Source of the DNA: Cercophora sp. LCS_1
Taxonomy: Eukaryota > Ascomycota > Sordariomycetes > Sordariales > Lasiosphaeriaceae
Direction: 5' to 3'
Length of the DNA: 64,000 nt
Assembly: GCA_036250225.1 (NCBI GenBank)
Contig: JAPZLL010000050.1
Coordinates: forward strand, 186,001 to 250,000
The position numbers were made by a program, and so were the translations under genes. Under the pieces are notes generated by a model. That model saw nothing but the letters and a program-made list of their open reading frames with translations, had not been told where the DNA came from and ran no database searches. Shown here one piece after another: positions 10,676 through 20,667 of this stretch. Within the stretch, counting starts at the first letter, position 1. Each line of letters begins with the position of its first letter.

Positions 10676-11545
10676 CAGTCTTGGGTGACGGGCCGATGCC
10701 AAAACTATATAGACCCTTAAACGGGGAGCAGGGGAAGGGTATATGTAGCAAGAATGTAGAATGTATCTTTAGAAATCCTTTGTATTACCTGGGCACTAGG
10801 TTATTTCCTAAACGTGGCTATTTAATAAGCATTATAGGTCTCGACGTATACTATATCCCTTTAGTTCCTAATAACCCCATGAGTAAAGGTATCTTATAAA
10901 AAATGACTAATACCAACGATTAGCAATAAATATGAGTATTTCCAAATAGAAGGAAGGAAGTAGAAATTGTTTATAAAGCTTTGGGTAGTAGTGGTTATTG
11001 CAAATTTAATATCCCAGTTCTAGGCCCCTGCTTTCAAGGGACCATTGTTGGGCTTTTTAGTTAAAACTGCCCCTTTCCAACAGGCATCTCTTGAGGCAGA
11101 GACCGTCTTTGATACCTTCTGGTACTGAGCAACTACTGCCGTGCAGCCAAATCCTCAGGGCGACGAAGTTACAGGGCGGAGATCTACAGCTACGCAGACA
11201 GAAGGAGAAATGAATAAAACAAATGGCAGATCCGTGATTATTGCTCTCTTGTTTCATTAGGAAGCAATCATTCTATCTGGATTTTGCAGTTCTTCACTCT
11301 ACTGTGATCTTGGTAGCGACATACGCAACGCCTTGCTTCCGTGCACCATATAGCACTTAAGTAATGGAATTATCTGCACCGGGACATCGAGGGAACACAA
11401 CGGGGAAAGGCAAAAACAACACTACAGTCTTCTCAATCCGCTAACCTACTTTCCTGGGTCTCGGAAGCATCAGACTCTTCCTGTTTCTAATCGATCATCG
11501 GGCCGCGAGATACCTGCTGAAAACGTATTTCCTGAACTATCTGGT
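10676..11545. other. AT-rich, probably RIP-affected block
   Basis: From about 10700 to 11010 the base composition drops sharply against the GC-rich surroundings, and no frame looks conserved. This is usual for transposon remains mutated by repeat-induced point mutation. The part from about 11050 to 11545 is nearer to normal composition, and no gene is seen in it. No terminal repeats were recognised. Confidence 0.5.
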
Positions 11546-12357
11546 CTACAGGGCTGCCACCACAGCAGCAACGCCTGCCAGAAACACTCCCACGGTTACC
11601 CTGGGTGCTCCAGGATTACTCGTAATGGTTGTAGGCACTACTGTCAACACCACAGTCGGGTCCAATGTCGGTCCTGCCGTTGCCTCAGGCCCCAACTTCC
11701 ACACCCCGTCGGTAACCGTTACCGGGACCACACTGACTTGGGTAGTCCAGTCCTGAAGTCAACAACTTGTCAGCAAATCAAGTGTCCGACGAATTGTAAA
11801 AAGAGGCGCTTATACCTCGCCCATAGACGTTCCCGTCGTCGTTGCGCTAGTTGAATACGGAATAGTGTTTATATCGACATGCGTCACTGTGACATTGCAA
11901 CTTGCGTCTTTTGGCCTGAAAGTGCAGTCAATTGTCGCGTAGTCCTGCGAGGAATATCTATACACGCACACGATGCTGGTGTTAGTAAAGCGTTCCAGTG
12001 TTGGCACGTCGACACAGGGTGAAGGAAAGCGACGTACTCAAGATCATTATATGTCACCATCGCACCAACTGTACTTGAAGCCTCCGGCGCCACGACAACG
12101 CTACCCCTGGGTATCCCGTTGCATGGGTCTCGGTAGACCCATCCGCTCGAGGTTTCGCATCTGATAACAATGGTGGTTCGGCCCGACTCAATTGTGTGAT
12201 ACCACCCGTAAATGTTTTGGACGTGGTGATAGTCGGGGATGAGCATCGTGACGTTGATCACGCGGGTTGGCGACGAGGAGCTCGGCGGCGGCGAGACCTG
12301 TGCTGCCGCCCGCGCAATGACGGAAACAACCAGAGTGGTAACAAATGTGTGATGCAT
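11546..12357 (-). CDS. Secreted, probably GPI-anchored cell-surface protein
   Basis: Three exons, 12357-12038, 11975-11816 and 11752-11546, with introns of 62 and 63 nt (11976-12037 and 11753-11815), join in frame to 228 residues. The N-terminus is a signal peptide (MHHTFVTTLVVSVIARAAAQ). The middle carries four to six cysteines and several N-glycosylation sequons. The PVTVTDGVWKL segment before the end is typical of a fungal family of secreted proteins with a Thr-rich tail. The last 20 residues are hydrophobic after a small-residue stretch, as in GPI-attachment signals. The function is unknown; a cell-wall or surface role is inferred from the topology. Confidence 0.75.
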
Positions 12358-12848
12358 CCTCGTTCAAAGTCAACAAGTTTGTGGGTGAACGATTTGGTGT
12401 TGGTGAGAAGAACGCGACTTGGCAGTGTGTTTGCTGGACGGAATTAAATGCAAGGCACGGCATCAGAGATAAGAAAGCTTCCTCAATCCGGATGATGTCC
12501 CCTTTGCCGCTTCAATACGTGCATCTATGTTCAATTGGGTCGGCTGCTACCAAAAGCCTCGAAGGACGTGGCACAACAGATGGATGGCAAAGCACAGTGG
12601 CGACCCGCACATGAAAACCTGTTGATGTTACATGATGTATGTGTAACGCTCCGAGCCACCTTCTTTAGGCACGACCATCCAGGCGGAACCGGAGCTATAC
12701 TACTTGCTCCCGTACCTAGCCCTCTTGTGCAACCCGGTTTCGCACCGCCACGAAGCTACAGGACAGTAGGCTCCAGCCCAACGGCCAGGATGAACAAAAT
12801 GAAGGAAGAAAAGGTCAAAATAGTGGTTCTGTTGTCATAATAGTCCCA
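12358..12848. other. Intergenic, no gene seen
   Basis: Promoter side of the secreted protein and 3' flank of the DHA2 transporter. No conserved frame. Confidence 0.5.
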
Positions 12849-14962
12849 TTAGGCGACAGGAACGACTGGGCTCGTCTCACCCTTTGCTGTCTTGACACTC
12901 TTCCACTCCATGAAAGCGGCACCGACAACCGTCAAGCACGACATTATCAGCGCGACCCGGAAGGTGTCCCGCAACGCCTCATTGTACGCTCCAATGACGG
13001 CACCCATGTACTCTTCAGGGACGAGCTCCCGGAAGGCTAGGGCCCCTGCACGCGAGATAGCGGCAGCGTCAACCCCAGGCAAGCCGAGATCGGAAACATG
13101 GCGTAAAAGCCCTTCTTTGAGCGCATTGTTTCCGGCACTGAGAAGCACAGCCGGCCCGAAGTTCTGGAAGAATATCGTGATGGCAAGGCCCGTTGGGACG
13201 TCGTCTAGAGGGAGCACTGTCTGGGCAGCGATCTGTGGGAGCTGGTAGGCGCAGCCGACTCCGAAGCCGTACAGGATCTGGTAGCCGATCCATTTGCCCG
13301 TGGAGGTATCGACGGCCAACGTCGTGATAAGACCGGCCGCAATGCAGACAAAGACAATACAGGCGTAGACGAAGGGCATATGGAAGCCCAATGTACTGAC
13401 TAGGCCACCAAACAGGATGAGGCCCACCACGTTGGAGAGAATGAGGGGGATGCTGGCGATGCCCGAGTCGAGCGCCGTCCTACCCGTCACGGCTTGGAAG
13501 TAGATGGGGAAGAAGTAGATCAGGATGAAGAAGCCAGACGACAGACAGAAGGTGAAAAAACTGGAGGACCAAATTGTCCGCTGCAACCCGACACGGGGAG
13601 GAACTAGCACTTGTATCAGCAACATTCCCAAAGCCGAAGCGACACTGGGAAAACGCAAAGCCTACTGGTTGCATTGTGCCCAAGCCACCACTGGACAACG
13701 ACGAAGCCGACGAGCGCGAGGGGGGACACCACGAACAGTGCAATGATGCGTCCACTACCCCAAGACTCGCCAGCGCCACCGTACTAGCGAAAGATCAGTT
13801 GGTGATGATGAACAAGCGGAGTTGTTGTGTCCACGTACCTCCAAGGCAATGAGACAACAAGTGATGGCGCCCACGAACAGCGAGAGGCCAAGAGGGTCAA
13901 GGCTCCAAAGGAATTTCACAGCGCTTTGTGTTTTGAGAGGGTTGCTGCCAGCATGGAGACGCAGGAAATAGAGAAGGAGAACCGCAGTCACAGCGCTAGA
14001 GGGTCGCACGAATAGTCAGTCGTCGCGGTCACGGATCATCTAGAGGAGAAGAGATCTTACCCGATTGGAAGATTGATGTAAAAACACCACCTCCAGGTTA
14101 CGTGGTCGGTGAATGCGCCTCCAAGCTAACGTGGTCACGCTGCTTTAGCCTCTGCATCACACTGCAAGTTTGGGAAGATGTACTCACAAGGGGCCCAACA
14201 ACAGAAGCAATGCCAAACATGCCACCAACGATACTGGTGTAGATGGGCCGCTTTCCTATAGGTGTCGAGTGCGCGATGATGACCAGCGACCCGCTGAAAA
14301 CGCCCGCGGATCCGACGCCAGCGATGGCTCGCTAAGTTAATACATGTTAGCCTCTCAAGCTTCTGTCGGTCTGAGTGAGGTGGAAAGGGGCCTACGCCTA
14401 TGATCAATGCTGCTGAGGTCGGTGCAGCACCACAGATTGCAGACCCGACCTCGAAAATCAACAGGGCGGCGAGAAAGACCCATTTCGGGTTGAAGACCTT
14501 ATAGAGCTTGCCAAAGGGGAGCTGAAATGCTTCATGTTTCCTGGAGTATCAACAACAGTTCGACCTCCGGACATGGTATTAATTACAGCATGTTGTGAGA
14601 AGGTAAGCTGTGAGTGTGTTGTCGTCAGTACTGGCACATGGAGCCCATGGTCAATACGAGGTAGGGGCAGAGGTAGGGACGGGTTGGCACTCACACGATC
14701 CATACCATCCGACATCTTTGAGGCTGCGGAACTCGTCCGTGATTCGAGGGACGGCGGTTGCGATGATGGTGTTGTCCAAGGCGACGCACAGAGTGGCGAT
14801 ACAGAGGGCAAATATGCAGAGGGAGAGAGCGAGACCGGACGGGCGCGAAGACTGGGCACCGATGGCATCTGCGGCCTCAGAGCGTACTGCTGGCGGCGCC
14901 TTGTCTTCCACTGGCTCCGAAGACTCTCCGCCAGAGCGCGAGGGAGGGTTGTTTTCCGACAT
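12849..14962 (-). CDS. MFS drug:H+ antiporter, DHA2 (14-TM) family
   Basis: Plasma-membrane exporter of toxic or metabolic compounds by family. Eight exons: 14962-14695, 14607-14587 (only 21 nt), 14529-14396, 14331-14188, 14125-14061, 13995-13839, 13783-13666 and 13609-12849. The introns are 55-87 nt, and the total of 555 residues closes exactly in frame. Diagnostic DHA2 sequences are LDNTIIATAVPRI in TM1, DVGWYGSSYLLTTC across the microexon, GRAIAGVGSAGVFSG, and WRWCFYINLPIG before TM6. The C-terminal half has GLAITIFFQNFGPAVLLSAG, typical of TRI12/AflT-like efflux pumps. It lies 555 bp from an AflR-like regulator on the same strand, an arrangement common in secondary-metabolite clusters, although no synthase is in the window. 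Confidence 0.93.
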
Positions 14963-15517
14963 GTTGAGGCTACGGTGGCACTGGCGGGCTGTGGGTGATT
15001 GTCGTCTGTTTGAGGGAAGTGATGAGAGAACTCCCAAGACAAGATAACCGTAAATAATATCGAAATATCAACGCGTCTGCCGGTCGAATTCTGGCATTCC
15101 CCCGAGTGATTGAGCATTCGCATCTTTCCTGGTGTAATTCGGGGACCGAAGGCCGACCCCTATTGGCTGGGGATCAAAAAGCCTGCCCCATTGGCCAGGA
15201 GCCAAAATGGGGGAGGACGTCGTCTTGGCCTCAACCAAGAACGGGGAATCTGACAACACGGCAGAGACCTGTCCTGAGCCAACCACTGGCCCGATACCCA
15301 GCGTCGCACCAGGATTTTGCTGTATGTAGAGAGGTTTACTCTGTGAACAAGACAGGTGATTAATACTACGTATACTATGTCCGGTGATGAATTGTAGAAT
15401 CCGCGGGATTGGTGTGGCCAAGTTTCGACCCCCAGGTGGAATGACGTTGCTAGGTAAGGTTTATCACCTTGAATTAACTGTGCAGCAAGAATGTTGCCCT
15501 GTGGACCGCGGCCTTGG
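14963..15517. other. Intergenic, no gene seen
   Basis: Upstream region of the DHA2 exporter and downstream flank of the AflR-like gene. No conserved frame was found. Confidence 0.5.
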
Positions 15518-16684
15518 TCAAAGATCGATACCATCCTTCAGCTCCTTGATCGCAGATCTTACGATCCTCATCGTGCTGGAGTGGTCAGCCCGAAGGTATG
15601 TGGTTAAACTTGCGCGGAGACCGTCCGCACCAACACCAGGAGACTGTGAGGCGAAAAGGTCGATCAAAATACCTGCCCTCTTTAGCTCGTTGCCAATCAG
15701 CAGGTTCTTGAAGGCGAACTGCACACATGGCTCTTCGATGTTGAAGTTACCCAGCGAAAAAGGAAGGTGTGTTACATCGTCGGCAATCCCGCTCGTGCGT
15801 GTCTCCATGGTATTACTGCTGACGGGAGTGCCGGATGCAGGTGTTGAGTACGAGCTCTCGGCGGCTGCTGTATCAACTGTTTCCGCCGCAGGACCACGTC
15901 GGATGCTGCGAGCGCACCCGGCCGCCTGTTGGTACAGCCCTAATATTCGGGAGATGATGGATGCGTGAAGCATGACGAGGTATGGCGGCTTGGAGCAGGA
16001 ACATTTGAGAAGTTTGATGAGGCGGTCGATAGCGTTCCTGTTGGCCTGCAGTACCCGGTCGAGTTGCACCAAGATAGTGTCCGCCTTGCCTTCCGGGAGA
16101 GACGGCGCGATAGTCAAGTCCTTGAAGACTTCAGACGACTCCAGGGCACAGTCATGTTTGGCAGGAACCGATGGCGTCGCTGGGGCAAAGCCTTGGCCTT
16201 CGTCCCAAGCGGAGGCCGCGGGTACAAACGAAGAGAAGTTCAGGCCCAATTCTGGGTCCCAGCTCTCGAACGACATTGGGGAGCACTGGGGGATGAAGAA
16301 GGACGGCTCGAGTGAGTTGTAGTCTCCAACACCGTTGATAATGGTAGGCTGCGTTGCACTGTCGGTCATCGACAAATCTGAAGGTTGGTTGTTTAACGGC
16401 GGCCCAAGACAGTCTGGCGGTGTCGGGCGCAAAAAGCCTGTGTCTGGAGGGTCGCTCGTGGGTGTTGGCATGATGGGCGCACGTTTCGCGTATGCTAGAC
16501 GTTTCCTCGGCGGCTTCCCAGACTTGCGCGTTACTCCGTAGATACAATCCAAGTCCATGCCGGCGCAGCGATGGCATTGAGGCTGTCCGCGGTCGCATCC
16601 GACCTTGGCGGTGCCGCAGGCATTGCAAGAAGATCGTAGACGCTCGGTCGGAAGTGGTGAGATAACCCGCTGTTGATTTGTCAT
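15518..16684 (-). CDS. AflR-like Zn2Cys6 regulator
   Basis: Nuclear regulator of 388 residues in one exon, starting at ATG 16684; the frame is open upstream to a TTG, but no earlier ATG exists. The zinc cluster reads SCNACGTAKVGCDRGQPQC followed by HRC and a last Cys in DCIYG. It is followed at once by a basic GKPPRKR linker, as in AflR and its relatives. The C-terminal half has the AflR-domain pattern (PF08493-like): a helical segment with CSCSKPPYLVMLHASIISR and a second conserved helix near ELKRAG. This family usually sits inside polyketide or other secondary-metabolite clusters and activates them. Here only the neighbouring DHA2 exporter is left or present, so its target genes may be outside the window or lost. 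Confidence 0.85.
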   Translation of the reverse strand: MTNQQRVISPLPTERLRSSCNACGTAKVGCDRGQPQCHRCAGMDLDCIYGVTRKSGKPPRKRLAYAKRAPIMPTPTSDPPDTGFLRPTPPDCLGPPLNNQPSDLSMTDSATQPTIINGVGDYNSLEPSFFIPQCSPMSFESWDPELGLNFSSFVPAASAWDEGQGFAPATPSVPAKHDCALESSEVFKDLTIAPSLPEGKADTILVQLDRVLQANRNAIDRLIKLLKCSCSKPPYLVMLHASIISRILGLYQQAAGCARSIRRGPAAETVDTAAAESSYSTPASGTPVSSNTMETRTSGIADDVTHLPFSLGNFNIEEPCVQFAFKNLLIGNELKRAGILIDLFASQSPGVGADGLRASLTTYLRADHSSTMRIVRSAIKELKDGIDL

Positions 16685-18109
16685 GATGGGGCGCTTGACC
16701 TCGACAGATGAAGGTTGCACCAATGTCGGGTTTGCGTAAAAGAACGGGTCAATCGTGTGAAACAAATCATCTGGCTGCGAGATGCCCGTTGTCGGGTGCG
16801 TGTGGTCAGCTGCCGAAGCTGCTGAGCTTTGTGCAGCTACCCCGCGCTGTAATATATCTCAGTGAGGAAGCCGCTGACAAATCTCAAGTTCGCCAAGCTC
16901 TGAAATCCTTCCTCCAACCTTAAGATTTCTAGATGTCGAGCCCACTTCTTGACCATCGACCTATTCAGATAGCTCTCGGACGCTGCGTCTGTAAATACAG
17001 CTCAATGTGAGAGGCCACGGAAACGCCTGCGTAGTTGCAGTACGACGGGTTTGCCAGAGTCTCAGGAGAGGCAGAATGGCTCCCCATCATTACAATGGTT
17101 CCAGCAACATTAAAGCTCTCGACTTCCTTGAGCTGATCCGGCTGTAGCGAGTCTCGAGTTCTGCCTCTCTAGGCATGCTACCCGACCGGCCTCGACACTC
17201 CCTCTCGGCTAGCTAGCGCTGTCTTCGTGTAATTTTCCGGCTACAAGCGGGCATTCACAACACAACACACCTGTCATCGCACTACTTTCCTTGCACGCCG
17301 ACGACTTACCGTCTGACGAGCAGACGCTCATTCTGAATTCCCGCTAGGAGGCTCTGAGGAAGTTCACGAAATTGCCCTGCTGGCCACGGATATGGATATT
17401 CCAGGAAATAGCCCACTCTAGGCCGTTCGCCATGTCATTTGTCTGTCCGGACGACCTGCCGATGCCTGAGCACCGCTTGTCCCAGTCCTTGGACTCGGTC
17501 CTGTACTTAGCGCAGAGCGCGACTCGCTGATGGAAACTTGAATCGACATACACAACTAGCTCACGAAACGGCGTTGTGAAATGCCTCGGACATATTCCAG
17601 TTGATGGGACTTGGGATGTAGCACGACTGCCTCAAGAAGTTCGACAAATATCGAGACATACTGATGACTAGGAAGGAGGATGCCGGATGGCAGTGTTTCG
17701 GCACGGGAATATTCGGCGGTGCACATCGTCGACATAAACGAACATGGAGATGACGCGCGCGCCTGTACTGTAATTGGAAGGCCTCTCACGAAGAGAACCT
17801 CGGTCATGACCTCCAACACCACGACTTGGGGTCTCTGTTATCGATTCGGGTACGGATGAAGGCAGAGCGTTGAGCCCTGGTGTAATGTTTATGTGTGAGA
17901 ATCTCTAGGCTTGGCAATGAACATGCAACGTTGAGCTGGTTGCCCCGGACCCGGCCACCACCAGTTTGTCTTCCCGCTGAGGGCGCGGTGTACGGGCCCT
18001 AATAACCCCGAATTACAGCACATCATCAGCACCGCGCGTTGGGAGATAGGGACCCCCGAAAAAAAAAAACCATCGATGCGGAACGGGCTCCAACGCGTCG
18101 GCGGCAAAC
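16685..18109. other. Long stretch without intact gene; weak coding relics
   Basis: 16685-17340 is promoter or empty sequence. On the minus strand, 17822-17556 and 17553-17344 hold short frames (88 and 69 residues). A reading from ELVVYVDSSFHQRVALC through to NIHIRGQQGNFVNF looks protein-like but matches no family I know. They may be remains of one decayed gene. The A-run at 18059-18069 is a plain homopolymer. Confidence 0.35.
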
Positions 18110-18383
18110 CGCGTGTTTGGCTGGAATGTTGTATTCCTCGATTCAGACGATTCCGATTTCGCGGGCGTCTACCAGCAAGATAGACTCCTGATATTTGCCG
18201 ACGTTTTCCGCGAGCTGCGATTGTGCTTCGACTTTCCTGGTCCCGGCAGCCTGTCCATCTGGTCAGACGACGACAGCGACCCGAACCGTCTTCCCCTCCC
18301 GGTACACGAGGACGATGTCTTGGATGGCGCATTGGCACACGAGGTTCCCGCCGATGAATCGGGTGCTCGCATACAGTTACGTC
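18110..18383 (-). pseudogene. Decayed gene fragment, family unknown
   Basis: On the minus strand from about 18383 the sequence reads as a regular protein segment: RFIGGNLVCQCAIQDIVLV, then YREGKTVRVAVVV. An in-frame TGA at 18265-18263 follows, where CGA (Arg) would need one C-to-T change, then KVEAQSQLAENVGKYQESIL and LLVDAREIGIV before another TGA. The two halves are in the same frame and compositionally alike, which argues for a recent nonsense mutation. I do not recognise the family. It is not clearly linked to the HET relic upstream on the same strand. Confidence 0.4.
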
Positions 18384-18400
18384 TAGCGCTGCACACTAGG

Positions 18401-18843
18401 GTATCATTGGTTTTGGGAAGCTTAGGGTAGAGCTGAAGTAATGTAGTGGTAGTTGGTGAGCTAGAAAAAAGGGCGGTAGAGGCACATGTCAGGGGCTAGT
18501 ACAAACACATCTTCTGGGCTTGTTGTTTGAGAAGACCCTAGGTCAAACTACCAGCACGGGGTTTCTCGCCGCGTCTGGCATCGAGGCCCACTCTGCGTCC
18601 ACAACCTCAAGAACTGGCTTTTTCCGCAGACAGACTCTCCCAGAACGCAACCAATGTCGTTGCCACGGTGACTAGGGAGCGGACCTCGGTCTGCTAGTCT
18701 ACGAGCTCCTCGGGGAACCAGGGCAGGGCATGACGGACATCAACCGCGCCGACATGTGCTGCCATCGGGTACGGTCCGGGACCTCCGCGGTTCGCATCAA
18801 GGCGGGCAGCAAGCTAAGGCTTCATCGCAGACGCTTAGGTTTC
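18401..18843. other. Intergenic or decayed sequence
   Basis: No convincing frame. It may contain degenerate 3' sequence of the minus-strand HET relic that ends about here. Confidence 0.35.
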
Positions 18844-20407
18844 CTACTCCTGGTCTTGTTCAGCCGTAGCCCGCCAAGGTACCCGCCAATGTGGCGATGA
18901 AAGAGAGAGACTGACGTCAAAATTCAGCGTTGAGGCCTTCAGCTCCAGGGCGTTTGTAGATAGCCAAATCGCCGCGGTTCCTTCTGGGTCGCTTGGGCTA
19001 CAGATACCACGACGTGTTATTGAGGAAGGAAGTCTTTGAGCCCGGGCAGTGCACACGGCTGTGCAGGTAGGCTCACCCATAGCTCACCCTAGCTCAGGAA
19101 CGGCTCGGAGCCACGCACGAACATGGAAATTGCTGAGGGCAACTTTAGGTAAAACATAGGTAGCACCACCATCCCCTTGGGCCAGCCCTAGAAGGCCAAA
19201 GACCTTGCCACGAGGGTCGGAACATACCCAGCGTACGGCCCGTTCAAGCAGTCCCGTCATGTCGAGTTTCATGGAGCGACCCTGCGCGGCATGCTGCAGC
19301 CATGACGTCTTCATATCGTCCCAGCCGTTCCCCTTCCCCCAAAAAATTATCTTGTCCCCTAGCTAGAGCCTGAAGGCCAGCTGAATCGATCAAGGGTTCA
19401 AAGTCGCCGGTTTGCATGACGATCTGGCTGGCGAGGAGTAACTCTTGGGCGATCCAGACGCGGCCAAAGTCCCGGCGCCGAAGGAGTGCTTCGAGGATAA
19501 TCTTTCCGTCGACAACAAAGAGCTGCCCTAGCTTGAGCTCCAGCTGTAGAGTGGCGATCCCTTCGAGGCCACGACGGATGGGATATTTCTGGCCACGGGA
19601 GGGACTGGCAAGACCCGGCCCCAGGTAGACGACAACCCGCCGGCACTGTTTGTATATTCACCCCATCTGGGCCACCTGGGCAGCTCTTTCGTCCCTGTCG
19701 TCCTGGTTGATGCACATTACGTCGACCCACAAGACTCGGTTCGAGGTCACTCCATCTCGCGGTCGAAGAAAGGTCAACATGTCCCTGCAGTTCTTGGTCT
19801 GCAGTAAGACATCCCAGTGCGGGCCGACATAAACCGGGCAGCAACGGGCGTCATCACCGTCCTCTCCGCCCCTCAGCCGATGGCCAGTTAACCTAGCAAT
19901 CGCCTGGAAACCGGGTACTTACCAAGTGTAAGAGGCCGCTTCATACTCGGGATATCTCTCGTCCCCATACACCTCGAGTGACAAGTGAAGCGGTGCACTT
20001 GACGCATCAAGGCGGAGCAGGCGACCTTCCTCGGGCCCAAGCGACTGTGGATAAATGGGATCCGGCCCCAAGTCTAGCAGTGCGGCGTCATATCCGGGAG
20101 GGGCTCCATGGTCTGCGGCTTTGGCTGTTGTCCTTCCTACCCACGGAACAGTCGGAGGCCAGGACAGGCCGAAAGCGCCGTACGGTTCGTCGGGTGGAAA
20201 CTGGACACAAGTCTCTTCGTCGCTCTGTCTCCAAATTAATTCCTGTACGTTTGGAGCCCGGTTGCACGCCCTGCATTGCACATCTGTCCCAGACACAACA
20301 ATGTCGGGGACATAGCATTCAAGTGTGTGCCAGCGATTCTCTCCCCTGGGGTCGACTTCAGGTTTATCTTTCCACATGACGACTCGATGTTGCCGGGCTC
20401 GAACCAT
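18844..20407 (-). pseudogene. Decayed HET-domain gene
   Basis: Minus-strand HET gene with many lesions. The intact 5' part (20407 to 19919) has Cys-pair sequence VQCRACNRAPNVQEL and then the HET entry motif YEAASYTW. A likely intron starts at 19915 (GTAAGT) and ends before GGEDGDDARCCPV. The frame continues through LWVDVMCINQDDRDERAAQV, the second HET motif, and then meets TGA inside QMG-IYKQC, where GAA is expected. Shifts follow, but RRDFGRVWIAQELLLASQI (about 19500-19420) and VCSDPRGKVFGLLGLAQ (about 19230-19180) mark later conserved blocks in other frames. The gene is therefore non-functional by at least one stop and several frameshifts. Its 3' limit is uncertain. Confidence 0.8.
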
Positions 20408-20490
20408 GCGCCAAGCGACAGCGATCTGTCAAGAATGGTGGCAAAGTGAAGGAGGACAAAAGTGTGACGGGATTCAGAGTACCGCCCCTC

Positions 20491-20514
20491 TTTCTTTCTT
20501 TCTTTCTTCCTTCC
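20491..20514. repeat. TTTC/TTCC microsatellite
   Basis: A run of TTTC units ending in TTCC units, in the flank of the decayed HET gene. Confidence 0.85.
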
Positions 20515-20667
20515 AATAACTGCCGAGCTTGTCGGGAAACTTTCGTGCCCAATGCCAGCCACCTGTAAGACATAAATGCGGGGAATTGTGTTACCAGATG
20601 CAAGCGGCCTTGGTGTCAAGCGGTTAGACAAGTCGGCGAACAACTGACCTGGCTCAATATGTACCCA

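Noticed and set aside
14458..15123. 221-residue minus-strand frame over the DHA2 gene start
   Set aside because: It runs through two introns of the transporter in another frame and has no domain-like sequence.
12849..16684. A complete secondary-metabolite cluster
   Set aside because: No core synthase or tailoring P450 was found in the window.
16685..16765. Extension of the AflR-like protein upstream of 16684
   Set aside because: It begins with TTG and has no ATG; the usual distance to the zinc cluster is kept from 16684.
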